The notes under the pieces were generated by a model that worked only from the letters and a program-made list of their open reading frames with translations, did not search any database and was not told where the DNA came from. A DNA stretch of 19,010 nucleotides, taken from assembly GCA_049325055.1 (NCBI GenBank), contig JBMOPB010000135.1, positions 1 to 19,010 of the forward strand, given 5' to 3'. The position numbers and the translations under genes are program-made. The DNA comes from BRHc4a sp049325055. Lineage in GTDB: Bacteria > Bacillota > Desulfotomaculia > Desulfotomaculales > Desulfocucumaceae. Below, piece by piece: positions 1-7,898 of the stretch (the stretch's first letter is position 1; each line of letters begins with the position of its first letter).

Positions 1-70
1 ATTATTCAATTAAATATATAATAGCACTGTTCTGGCAATTTATCCATTACTTTTTGAGAGATGAGGTTAA

Positions 71-277
71 TTTCCTGCCCGCCAACGGGATACCATCCAG
101 GACATATGCACTTCACATCCGAATCTCTCTAAAGAATTAAAGAATAAAGGAATTGAATCCGCCAGCGAAGTGGCTTTTGCAGCGCTGGCCACCAATGGTA
201 ACCTGTATGTGGATGTTTACCGTGATAAATATCTCTTGACTGTTTTACCCAAACAGTCAGATAGACAGGTACTTTAG
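71..277 (+). pseudogene. 3' remnant of a DUF421/YetF-like membrane protein gene
   Basis: An open frame ending at the TAG at 275-277 encodes a tail that includes NLSKELKNKGIESASEVAFA and then LATNGNLYVDVYRD. This resembles the cytoplasmic C-terminal domain of DUF421 (YetF) proteins, in which a short helix with 'L...L...G' is followed by 'S.V..A.L...G.L.V'. The frame is closed upstream by a stop at 68-70. The sequence before residue ~20 no longer looks like the family, and a neighbouring frame carries other plausible residues, which suggests a frameshifted, decaying remnant. The N-terminal membrane half is absent, or lies outside the window in another frame. Its last ~20 bases overlap the end of the convergent amidase gene. 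The family call is from memory of the motif and is moderate at best. Confidence 0.4.
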
Positions 278-916
278 GATACCACAGGAAATCTTTTCAG
301 CCAGTATTGTGTGATACTCGCTATGGAGTAGGTTTTTCCTTTCATCTGGATTGCTTAAATAACCCACCTCAACCAAAGCAGCCGGTATTCTGGCATTTCG
401 CAGTACATAGTAATTACTGGTTTTGGCGATTCTTTTCTGGATGCCTGGTATCGAACGCAGTTCGGTCTGGATACATTCCGCCAGAAGTTTGCTATTTTCG
501 GAATCTGGATAATAAAAAACCTCCGCCCCTCCGTGGCTGCGTTTACAAATACAATTGACATGTATACTGATAAACAGGCTGGCTTTAGACTCATCTGCAA
601 TCTCCAATCTTTTACTCAGGTCATAACGGTGAGCCGCCCTTTTATGCAGACCGACAATAGCCAGGTTATAATCACCGTCACGGGTCAAGATTACCTTAGC
701 GTCCTTTTTTTCCAAGGATTTTTTTAATTCTAAAGCAATTTGCAGATTAATGTGTTTTTCATACACCTCTCCTCTTACCGCTCCGGGATCATACCCTCCA
801 TGACCCGGATCTACAACTACAATTTTTCCCTTAAGGGGGGAAACAGGGCTGGCGGCAGCCGGCATCGTATGGATGAAAAACAGGTAGAGTAAAAACAAAA
901 TCAGAAATTTCCTCAT
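257..916 (-). CDS. cwlD: N-acetylmuramoyl-L-alanine amidase, CwlD-like
   Basis: This is a secreted zinc amidase of the Amidase_3 family (219 aa) that cleaves the bond between MurNAc and L-Ala in peptidoglycan. An N-terminal hydrophobic signal segment (residues ~3-22) is followed by the catalytic domain. Visible zinc ligands are H39 in VVDPGHGG, E53 and H119 in SIHVN; the catalytic glutamate is E183 in ALVEVGYLSN. Length and layout match CwlD, which helps make muramic-delta-lactam in the spore cortex. The ATG is preceded by a good GGAGGA ribosome-binding site at about 921-926. The gene diverges from the larger amidase-deacetylase gene, whose first domain is a paralogue. CwlD-type function is inferred from size and domain. 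A general cell-wall amidase is the alternative. Confidence 0.85.
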   Translation of the reverse strand: MRKFLILFLLYLFFIHTMPAAASPVSPLKGKIVVVDPGHGGYDPGAVRGEVYEKHINLQIALELKKSLEKKDAKVILTRDGDYNLAIVGLHKRAAHRYDLSKRLEIADESKASLFISIHVNCICKRSHGGAEVFYYPDSENSKLLAECIQTELRSIPGIQKRIAKTSNYYVLRNARIPAALVEVGYLSNPDERKNLLHSEYHTILAEKISCGILKYLSI

Positions 917-1035
917 ATTCTCCTCCGGTTACTTTTAACTTTTAAAGGTTTATTTCAGCTTTACAAAAGTTCAGGTTATATTTTGTTTCCCTGTTAACCA
1001 AAATAACCGTGAAAAAACTTTCCGGAGGGGATCCA
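917..1035. promoter_or_regulatory. divergent intergenic region between two cell-wall amidase genes
   Basis: This 119-bp AT-rich spacer must hold promoters for both divergent genes. Ribosome-binding sites are clear at each end: GGAGGA on the minus strand near 921, and CGGAGGGG on the plus strand at about 1021-1030. I do not see a convincing sigma-A promoter in either direction. That would be consistent with sporulation sigma factors, but I cannot assign one. Confidence 0.4.
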
Positions 1036-2847
1036 GTGCTGTCAAAGAGACCTTTAACAATCTTATTTTTTATAGCTTTTTGCTCTTTATTCCTTACAAC
1101 AATAGAGGCGAAGGAAACCGGAGCTGTTCACCCGCTAGCGGGTAAAACAGTTCTGCTGGATCCAGGCCACGGCGGGCGTGACCACGGTTATTGCAAGAAA
1201 AACGGTGTATGCGAAAGAGATATCACAATGGAAATAGCACAAAAAGTAGCAGTTCACCTTAGAGAAAACGGTGCAAATGTGGTTATGACCCGTGAACAAA
1301 ACTATTTCCGACGGTTCCCCTGGCCGGGTATGAAATCGGAAATAAGCCTTGATAAAAGGATTCTACTGGTCAAGCCAAAAAAGGCCGATATTTTTGTCAG
1401 CATCCACTGTAACGCCAGCCCGAAGCCACACCGGACAGGAGCAGTAGTTTTTTACCAGGACAACTCCCCCGCCAGCAGATTACTGGGCGATCATATACAG
1501 AGAGAATTGGTAAAAATTCCAGAGAACGGCAAGCGGACAAACAAGCCGGGCAGTTATTACCTGTTAAACAAGTTATCTGTCCCGGCGGTAGTTATCGAAA
1601 CATGTTATCTTACTCACAGGACAGACAAAGAAAACATCGTCAACCCGAAATATCGGGGAAAAGTAGCAGGCGCTATTTTTTTAGGAATCAAAAACTACTT
1701 TTCTAAACAAGAAAATGAAGGCAAAAATACAGCCAAATCAAGTACCGGCAACCTATTCTATAAAAACGGTTATAAAAAAGAACAAATCTATACGGCCTCC
1801 CCGTTAACGGTTTTCGCTGATTACGACCGGCCAACAGTCCAGGTAAGGGACAGCGTAGCCATCAACTTTTTAAAATCAACAATTACTATGCCCAGGGATA
1901 TAAAAATTGGAAATATTGAAGTAAGCGGCGACCAGGCGATTATTGACATAAAAACTGCCCGCACAGGGTTTTCATTGGGAGGGGAGGAAGAATACCATGT
2001 GGTATACACCATAGTAAACACTGCTTTAAAAATTCCCGGGGTTAAAAACATCCTTTTGACACTTAACGGGAAACCAGTGGAAACTCTGGCGGGACACATA
2101 GATATCAGCTCACCGATAATACCCGGAAATCCTATTTGCAACCGAATACCGTTTGGAACAAAAGAGGGGAAAAAAGCTCAGGTTGCCATCGTAATCGACG
2201 ATTTCGGACAATACAACACTGAAGGGGTAAAAGAAATCCTTGCACTTGACATTCCCGTTACCTGCGCCGTTATGCCCAATCTGGAAAATACCAGGAGCCA
2301 TGCCGAAGAAGCAGTAAAATTAGGCCATGAGGTAATTGCCCACCTGCCTCTGGAACCTGTCAGGGGGAAAAAGAAATGGCTTGGGCCGGGGTCAATAACC
2401 ACAAACATGTCGGAGGAGGAAATAAAATTACTGGTCGGGAAGGATTTTGATGGAGTGCCAAATGCTGTGGGGTTCAACAATCATATGGGTTCTGCGGTCA
2501 CAGCCAACGAAAAGATAATGAGAGCCATTTTGCAGGTGGCACTGGAGAAAGAATTTTTTGTACTGGACAGCAAAACCACCGCCAAAACTAAGATACCCGC
2601 TCTATCTGGTGAAATGGGGATCACATACCTTGAACGGAATGTTTTCCTCGATGAGGTGAAGAATTTGGAGCATGTTAAAAAACAGCTGTTAAAGTTAAGC
2701 CAGGAAGCCCTTAAAAAAGGGAAAGCCATTGGCATAGGTCATGTTGGACAGGGTGGAAAAATTACTGCCCGGGCTTTAGAAGAAATGATACCCAGGATGG
2801 AAGAAATGGGTATAGAATTTGTTTACCTTTCCGAGATGGCGTATTAG
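1036..2847 (+). CDS. Three-domain amidase / GerMN / divergent polysaccharide deacetylase
   Basis: This is a predicted secreted cell-wall enzyme of 603 aa. I chose the GTG at 1036 because a CGGAGGGG ribosome-binding site lies 5-6 nt before it. A GTG at 1009 would put that site inside the gene. After a signal peptide (~5-26) comes an Amidase_3 domain (~32-222) with ligands in DPGHGG, CERDI and SIHCN and the catalytic E in VIETCYL. Next is a GerMN-like domain (~246-356), with 'VVYTIVNTALKIPGVKNIL' and a GHID motif. Last is a divergent polysaccharide deacetylase domain (DUF610 family, ~380-600) with IDDFG, HLPLEP, GFNNHMGS, LDSKT and IGHV. The probable role is spore-cortex or wall remodelling. 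The family calls rest on motifs; the substrate is unknown. The gene diverges from a CwlD paralogue. Confidence 0.8.
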   Translation: MLSKRPLTILFFIAFCSLFLTTIEAKETGAVHPLAGKTVLLDPGHGGRDHGYCKKNGVCERDITMEIAQKVAVHLRENGANVVMTREQNYFRRFPWPGMKSEISLDKRILLVKPKKADIFVSIHCNASPKPHRTGAVVFYQDNSPASRLLGDHIQRELVKIPENGKRTNKPGSYYLLNKLSVPAVVIETCYLTHRTDKENIVNPKYRGKVAGAIFLGIKNYFSKQENEGKNTAKSSTGNLFYKNGYKKEQIYTASPLTVFADYDRPTVQVRDSVAINFLKSTITMPRDIKIGNIEVSGDQAIIDIKTARTGFSLGGEEEYHVVYTIVNTALKIPGVKNILLTLNGKPVETLAGHIDISSPIIPGNPICNRIPFGTKEGKKAQVAIVIDDFGQYNTEGVKEILALDIPVTCAVMPNLENTRSHAEEAVKLGHEVIAHLPLEPVRGKKKWLGPGSITTNMSEEEIKLLVGKDFDGVPNAVGFNNHMGSAVTANEKIMRAILQVALEKEFFVLDSKTTAKTKIPALSGEMGITYLERNVFLDEVKNLEHVKKQLLKLSQEALKKGKAIGIGHVGQGGKITARALEEMIPRMEEMGIEFVYLSEMAY

Positions 2848-3100
2848 GGGGAACTGTATAATCCGGGATAGACTGTACACCAAAGGATCTCTACAGGGGG
2901 TACCGCCAACACAACCGGATTTTTATACTCTGAGCTACTTTCCACCAATGCGTCTGAATGTTTAAATTGTTGTCCCTACCCCTTCTGAGGTAAACGGTAA
3001 CATAATACCATTATATGGCTTAACGAACACTTAATTATGAAAAGTGCCTCCATTTTATGGCTTAGCGTACAATTTTCTTTTTTCGATACATCCCCCCCGA
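2848..3100. other. intergenic region, no gene recognised
   Basis: This 253-bp region lies between two convergent units, the amidase-deacetylase gene and the end of the B12-linked operon. I see no convincing coding sequence and no clean intrinsic terminator for either. It contains the imperfect direct repeat listed separately. Confidence 0.5.
3008..3071. repeat. imperfect 22-bp direct repeat
   Basis: The sequence ccattatatggcttaacgaa (from 3008) recurs as ccattttatggcttagcgta (from 3050). About 19 of 22 positions match, with the starts 42 bp apart. Function is unknown. The sites lie just downstream of the ECF S component gene on the minus strand. Confidence 0.6.
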
Positions 3101-3829
3101 TCATGTCTCGATAATCGTGATTTTCAACTTCCTTCGAAAGCGCTTTAAAATTTTATTAAAACTGCTCCCAAAAAGAAGATAAAAGGTGGCATTTCCCGCG
3201 GCGTGGAAGGTGTCGAACCAGAAACTGGCGGCATAGGCGGCCACAAAGGACTGCCAGTTCAGGGGCTGTATGAAGGCTGTCCAGAACCACAGGTTCATGA
3301 TCCAGCCGAAAAGATAGCCCCAGACAAAATTAAAAGCCGACATTCCCCTGGTTCCTATGCCGGGACAAACCATTTTGATCAAACCGGCCGAAGCGCCGGC
3401 CAGCCCCCAGGCAAACATCTGCCACGGCGTCCACGGGCCCTGCCCCAGGAAAAAGTTTGAGACCAGGGCCGCCGTGGAGCCCACCATGAACCCTGCCCGG
3501 GGGCCAAACACAAAACCGGAAACAATCACCATAAACGTGGTGGGCTGCACGTTGGGCAGCGCGGCGAAGGGGACGCGCCCCACGGCGGCGACGGCGCCCA
3601 GCACGGCAATGAGGGCTATTTCCCGGGACGAGGCCTTGCCCTGCTCAAATCCCCAGTAAAAAAAAGCTAAGGCTATCAGCATTATTTCTGCCGAAAGCGG
3701 CCCCCAACCCTGCCTGGCCACGAAATTGTCCTGTTTTATGCCGGCAAACAGCAGCCCCAGGATAATGATCAGAAAAAGGGGGAAAAGGATTTTTAGCACA
3801 GGATTGGGCTTATAAATGCCTTTGATCAT
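3101..3829 (-). CDS. ECF transporter S component, predicted cobalamin/corrinoid type (copy 1)
   Basis: This is a substrate-binding membrane subunit of an energy-coupling-factor transporter, ~242 aa with about six hydrophobic segments. It shares the core PTTFMVIVSGFV and GQGPWTPWQM (~129-138) with the second S component of the same operon at 8642-9268, so the two are paralogues. I chose the ATG at 3829 because GAGGG lies 6 nt before it. An ATG six bases upstream would abut the ribosome-binding site. It is the last gene of the operon and starts about 10 bp after the EcfA stop. The family resembles CbrT-type S components, reported as cobalamin transporters in Firmicutes. The B12 riboswitch, CbiZ and DUF4430 context supports a corrinoid ligand, but specificity is inferred. 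Confidence 0.8.
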   Translation of the reverse strand: MIKGIYKPNPVLKILFPLFLIIILGLLFAGIKQDNFVARQGWGPLSAEIMLIALAFFYWGFEQGKASSREIALIAVLGAVAAVGRVPFAALPNVQPTTFMVIVSGFVFGPRAGFMVGSTAALVSNFFLGQGPWTPWQMFAWGLAGASAGLIKMVCPGIGTRGMSAFNFVWGYLFGWIMNLWFWTAFIQPLNWQSFVAAYAASFWFDTFHAAGNATFYLLFGSSFNKILKRFRRKLKITIIET

Positions 3830-3838
3830 GTCCATCCC

Positions 3839-5548
3839 TCATTTCAATGTACCGGCCCGGGCCACTGTTATTCCTGAAAGCAGCGGCCCGATCCTTTCCA
3901 CGGCCTCGTCAAAGGTCAGTATGCCGTCGCTGAAACCCCTGCACAGCTTGCCGATCTGTGTGGAGTAAAAAACCGACTGCCCCAGAGTTTCATGCCTGGC
4001 GCCGTCGCTGACTACCCGGCCGGCAAACATCATGATCACCCGCGAGGCGTATTCGGCGGCAAATTCCACGTCATGGGTAACCAGAACCACGCCGGCCCCC
4101 GCCGCAGCCCGCCCGGCCAGAAAACTGCCCAGCCCGGCCTTCAGGCGATAGTCCAGTCCCCGGGTCGGTTCGTCCAGCACCAGGAGTTCCGGCCTGGTCA
4201 CCAGCACCGAGGCCAGGGCCACCCGCTGCCTCTCCCCGCTGCTCAAATCCCGGGGGTTAACCCGCCGGTGGTAACCGATCTGCAGTTCTTCCAGCAGCTC
4301 ATCAACAATGCCGTCATCCTCCATCCCGAAATTTTTCAGGGTAAACAGCAGTTCGTCTTCCACGGTGTCCTGAAAGAGGTAGTCATTGGGATTCTGGGAA
4401 AGGTAGGCCACAAGGCGGCCGGGATGCCGCCCCCTGTTTTTACTTATGTCACTGCCCTTTATCAGCATCTTGCCGCGCCCCGGCTGCAGAAGCCCCACCA
4501 TATTTTTCAATAAAGTGGATTTGCCGGCTCCGTTTTCCCCCAGGATAGCCACAAACTCTCCGGCGTTAACTTTTAAATTTATGTCCTGCAATGCTTCCCT
4601 GCCGTTAGTATAGGCAAACCATAAATTTTTTGCCTCCAACAATGGAGTTTGGCCCGTTGAACGGGAAGCCGGCGCTTTCCGGAGTTCCGGCCTGCTGGAA
4701 ACGGGCCACCCGCTGAAAGATTGTCTTAATTGCCTTCTGCCATCTTTGACGGTTACCGGAAGGGAGGGAAATCCCAGCACGGAAAAAAACCTGGCCACAG
4801 GGGGAATCAAGGACCCGCCGCTTCTGACCGCCCAGCGGGCCGCCTGATCCGGGGCGCCGTCCTGAACCACCCGGCCGCCTTCCATGATCACCACCCGGTC
4901 GGCCAGGTGGAAGCACCTTTCCAGCCTTTGCTCGATTAAGACGACGGTAAAGCCCATCTCTTCATTCAGCCGCTTGACCAGGTTGAAAAAGTCCTCCGCT
5001 GCCACCGGGTCCAGCTGCGACGTGGGCTCGTCCAGGACCAGCACCTGCGGCTGCATGGCCAGAACGGCGGCCAGGGCCAGCTTTTGTTTCTGCCCGCCCG
5101 ACAGGCTGGCGGTAAACTCCTGCTTTAATTCCGCTAGCCCCAGGAAACTGATCACCTCGGCCACCCGGCGAAACATTTCTTTCTGAGGCAGCCCCAGGTT
5201 CTCCAGGCCGAAGGCAATCTCGGCCTCCACGCCGGTCATGACCAGCTGTTTTTCCGGGTCCTGGAAGACCATGCCCACCTGCCGCGCCAGTTTGCGCCGG
5301 TCGATAGTGCGCATTTCATTCTCCTGAAAATAAACCTTCCCGCCAAACCGGCCGCCGTAAAAATCCGGGATCAACCCCGCCAGTACCCGCGCCAGGGAAG
5401 ACTTGCCCGAACCGGAGGCGCCGGCCACCAGAACAAACTCCCCTTCCTTGATACTCAGGTTGATCCCGCTTAACGCCGGTTTTTCAGCGTCAGGATAATA
5501 ATAAGTCAGATTTTCGACTTTAAATAATGCCAGCGCCCACACCCCCAA
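3839..5548 (-). CDS. Fused double ATPase of an ECF transporter (EcfA-EcfA')
   Basis: This 569-aa protein carries two complete ABC nucleotide-binding domains in one chain. The first (~8-240) has Walker A GASGSGKSS (43-51), signature LSGGQKQ and Walker B LVLDEP. The second (~303-535) has Walker A GENGAGKST (337-345), signature LSSGERQ and LLVLDEPTRGLD. A linker (~245-300) lacks a clear fold. In canonical ECF systems EcfA1 and EcfA2 are separate chains; fused forms are known. It powers uptake through EcfT. The start is uncertain: the TTG at 5548 and the GTG at 5542 are both possible and neither has a strong ribosome-binding site. The gene overlaps the end of EcfT by about 40 bp, which suggests translational coupling. 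Confidence 0.9.
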   Translation of the reverse strand: MGVWALALFKVENLTYYYPDAEKPALSGINLSIKEGEFVLVAGASGSGKSSLARVLAGLIPDFYGGRFGGKVYFQENEMRTIDRRKLARQVGMVFQDPEKQLVMTGVEAEIAFGLENLGLPQKEMFRRVAEVISFLGLAELKQEFTASLSGGQKQKLALAAVLAMQPQVLVLDEPTSQLDPVAAEDFFNLVKRLNEEMGFTVVLIEQRLERCFHLADRVVIMEGGRVVQDGAPDQAARWAVRSGGSLIPPVARFFSVLGFPSLPVTVKDGRRQLRQSFSGWPVSSRPELRKAPASRSTGQTPLLEAKNLWFAYTNGREALQDINLKVNAGEFVAILGENGAGKSTLLKNMVGLLQPGRGKMLIKGSDISKNRGRHPGRLVAYLSQNPNDYLFQDTVEDELLFTLKNFGMEDDGIVDELLEELQIGYHRRVNPRDLSSGERQRVALASVLVTRPELLVLDEPTRGLDYRLKAGLGSFLAGRAAAGAGVVLVTHDVEFAAEYASRVIMMFAGRVVSDGARHETLGQSVFYSTQIGKLCRGFSDGILTFDEAVERIGPLLSGITVARAGTLK

Positions 5549-6435
5549 CCAATCAACACCGGAATGGATAAACTGAAAAGCACAATCAGCAGTACCGCCA
5601 CCGTTCCCGGGCCACTAATCAGGTAGTCCAGCTGCGGATAAAAAGTGTAACTGCCGAAGCCGTGCAGCAGCCCAAAAATACCTGCTCCCAGCGCGCCCGC
5701 GCTGCCTGCCAGACAAAGCGCATCCCGGGGCCGCCACAAGTTCCGGGTGTAACAGGTACGGGGACCGCTGCCGAAGGCCCTTGCCTGCATGGACTCGGCG
5801 ATCTCCAGGGAGTCCTCCAGGGAGGATAAAAGCAATATGTTAACTAAAGAAGAGTATTTCCTGACTTTTTCTCTTGCCGATCCCTTGCTGAAGTCAACGC
5901 CGCGCATCTGCTGCACACCCCGGATGTTCTCCATTTCCCTGACCATGGCCGGGAACATCCTGGTGGCCAGGGATATTACCAGCACGGACTTGCCGGCAAA
6001 GCGGGAAAAAAGGTTCAGGGCCTTATCCGGGTGGACAATCAGATTGTACAGGCAGAACACGCTGATTATGTCCAGCAGCCTGACGCTCATGGTGGCGCCG
6101 TAGTATATCGCCTCCAGGGAGACGGTCAGGCGGCCGAAGACGGGAATACTGGGGCCGTGCCAGATGACGGTCTGCCCGGCATGCACCACCAGCGGGTTGA
6201 TGATCATGACCAGCGCCATCATAAACAGGGCGATTTTTAAGTAGCCTTCCCAGGCTTCCAGGCCGTCCGCCGCCCGGATGGCCAGCGCCACAACCACCAG
6301 GATCCCCAGCAAGTAAAGCGGGTTGGTAAAGGCCAGCGCCAGCGCCAGCAGCGTGCCCAGGTAGGCCAGCGCCGCCAGAGGGTGCAGGCTCTGCAGGAAC
6401 AACCCCTTTTCCCGGTAAAACAGCTTATCCAGCAA
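5506..6435 (-). CDS. ecfT: ECF transporter transmembrane (T) component, CbiQ/EcfT family
   Basis: This is the membrane scaffold subunit (309 aa) that links S components to the ATPase. It has N-terminal hydrophobic segments, a cytoplasmic region with the two coupling-helix signatures QMRG (~176-179) and ARAFG (~218-222), and two C-terminal hydrophobic segments. These short Arg-containing motifs are the hallmark of EcfT/CbiQ proteins that contact the ATPase grooves. It starts at a TTG with an AAGGAG ribosome-binding site 9 nt upstream. It lies 25 bp after the toroid protein gene and overlaps the EcfA gene. Because two S components and the nearby cbiMN pair lack their own T subunits, this protein may serve more than one substrate subunit. 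Confidence 0.87.
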   Translation of the reverse strand: MLDKLFYREKGLFLQSLHPLAALAYLGTLLALALAFTNPLYLLGILVVVALAIRAADGLEAWEGYLKIALFMMALVMIINPLVVHAGQTVIWHGPSIPVFGRLTVSLEAIYYGATMSVRLLDIISVFCLYNLIVHPDKALNLFSRFAGKSVLVISLATRMFPAMVREMENIRGVQQMRGVDFSKGSAREKVRKYSSLVNILLLSSLEDSLEIAESMQARAFGSGPRTCYTRNLWRPRDALCLAGSAGALGAGIFGLLHGFGSYTFYPQLDYLISGPGTVAVLLIVLFSLSIPVLIGWGCGRWHYLKSKI

Positions 6436-6460
6436 CGCTTTCCACTCCTTGTGAGAACAA

Positions 6461-7840
6461 CTACCTGGTAATAGTCACCTTTTGTTCCCTTTCATCCCAG
6501 GCTACCCGGCAGCCGAAGGACTCTGCCACATAGCGGGCGGGCAGACAGGTGCGGCCGTCCCTGATTGCCGGCGCAACGTCCATCGGCGGCCGGGCGGCGC
6601 CGTTGACGTACATGATATCCCCGCCCACAGCCAGTGTTACGGTTATACCGTCATTGGTCAGGGTCACCGTTTGGTCGGAAGGCGACCACACGATGCCCGT
6701 TTCAGGAATTCCCAGGGCCAAGGCCAGGTACCGCACCGGCACAAATACGCGGCCCCCCTCCACAAAGGGTGCGGCGTCCGCCTTCTCCACCCGGTCCCGC
6801 CCGTCAATCTGCACCTCATAGTCTTTCGATCCTACCTTGAACTGAATCTTCCGCCCCGCAGACACAGATCCGGCAGCCAGGGCCTTGCTTTTTTCCCTCA
6901 GCCGGCTGTAAAAAGACTTCCCGTAATAAACATCGGATAAGGCCATCAATGCCTGCTGGGTGGCCATCTCGTTGGCCCCCGTGCCCTTAATGTGGGCAAA
7001 GGATCCGCCGGGCAACTGGAAGTCCTTCATAGCCGTAACCGGGTTGCCGCCGGGTTTGATCATCTCCGCGGCCGGATCGATCCCCACCGCAGTCAGTCCC
7101 TGGACGACCATGCTGCACGACTCGGGATTGGCCGCCCCCCAGGAAGAGAACCCGCCGTCGCCTTCCTGAACGCTTTTCAGGTAGGCATAAGCTTTTTGCA
7201 CCGCCGGGCTGTCCTTTCTTTCACCCAGGGCGCCCAGGGCCATGATCGCCATGCCGGTGGAATCCACATCCGCCGTCTTTTCCGTTACGCACCAGTAAAA
7301 GCTGCCGTCGTCATGCTGCTGATCAATAATCCACTGCCTGGCCTTTGCCGCCTCCGGTATCCCCGCCCCGGCGGCATGCAGGGCCAGTACCGCCCACACA
7401 TGGGCGTTGAGCAATATTTGCGCCCCGTTGTCCCCCTGCCCGCTGCCGTCTATGTTATCGGCAAACTTGCCGTTGGGCAGCTGGGCGGCCTGGATTCTTT
7501 GCAACAGGTTTTGCCCCCGGTAATCGAAGGGGTTTTCTCCGGCCGCCAGGAGGGTATAGACCAAAAGGCAATAGTCGGCGGTGGCCGTGGCGGTGGCCAG
7601 CTGCTGCCCGCAGGACTGCCCGGCCCGGGTGCCGGCAAGGTTTTGCCCGGCAGCGGCCAGGGCCACGTAGCTCCACGGTGTCAGCGGCCTACCCTGATCT
7701 TTTTCACGGGCCAGCAAATAATTGACCGCCCGGTCCATGGCCGGCTTGACGTCAGCTGCCGGCATTGCCGGCGCCTGGGCAGGAAAAACAAGCAAAGACA
7801 GAACTATGATCAGACTAACAATTGACTTTTTATGTGCCAC
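6461..7840 (-). CDS. Secreted alpha/alpha-toroid repeat protein with copper-amine-oxidase N-like domain (transcobalamin alpha-domain-like)
   Basis: This 459-aa secreted protein has a signal peptide (~5-25, APA cleavage region). An alpha/alpha-toroid of prenyltransferase/squalene-oxidase-type repeats (~30-310) shows recurrent 'QxxDGSF/GGF' turns and helices such as DVDSTGMAIMAL. The C-terminal ~120 residues form a copper amine oxidase N-terminal-like domain: two lobes with FVPVRYLALALG and CLPARYVAESFG, common on Clostridia surface proteins. I see no DXDD or DCTAE motif, so a terpene cyclase is unlikely. The ~280-residue toroid is the size of the alpha-domain of transcobalamin/intrinsic factor, and the preceding gene supplies the matching DUF4430 domain. 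A GTG start has AAAGGAG 9 nt before it. Corrinoid binding is inferred from context. Confidence 0.75.
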   Translation of the reverse strand: MAHKKSIVSLIIVLSLLVFPAQAPAMPAADVKPAMDRAVNYLLAREKDQGRPLTPWSYVALAAAGQNLAGTRAGQSCGQQLATATATADYCLLVYTLLAAGENPFDYRGQNLLQRIQAAQLPNGKFADNIDGSGQGDNGAQILLNAHVWAVLALHAAGAGIPEAAKARQWIIDQQHDDGSFYWCVTEKTADVDSTGMAIMALGALGERKDSPAVQKAYAYLKSVQEGDGGFSSWGAANPESCSMVVQGLTAVGIDPAAEMIKPGGNPVTAMKDFQLPGGSFAHIKGTGANEMATQQALMALSDVYYGKSFYSRLREKSKALAAGSVSAGRKIQFKVGSKDYEVQIDGRDRVEKADAAPFVEGGRVFVPVRYLALALGIPETGIVWSPSDQTVTLTNDGITVTLAVGGDIMYVNGAARPPMDVAPAIRDGRTCLPARYVAESFGCRVAWDEREQKVTITR

Positions 7841-7869
7841 CGGTTCATGCTCCTTTCCATTACCCTACC

Positions 7870-7886
7870 CTAATAAACTTTATTAG
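7870..7886. repeat. perfect 8-bp inverted repeat between operon genes
   Basis: CTAATAAA-C-TTTATTAG forms a perfect 17-bp palindrome in the 58-bp gap between the DUF4430 gene and the toroid gene. The one-base centre makes a simple hairpin unlikely. A protein-binding operator or an RNA-processing site is possible, but its role is unknown. Confidence 0.55.
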
Positions 7887-7898
7887 AGGACCTTTTTT

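Noticed and set aside
6992..7825. Long plus-strand open frame (277 codons) opposite the toroid gene
   Set aside because: It lies entirely antisense to a gene with clear signal peptide, repeats and domain structure. Its composition (rich in Gly, Arg, Pro, His) is typical of a GC-driven shadow frame, and no start with a ribosome-binding site or family motif is visible.
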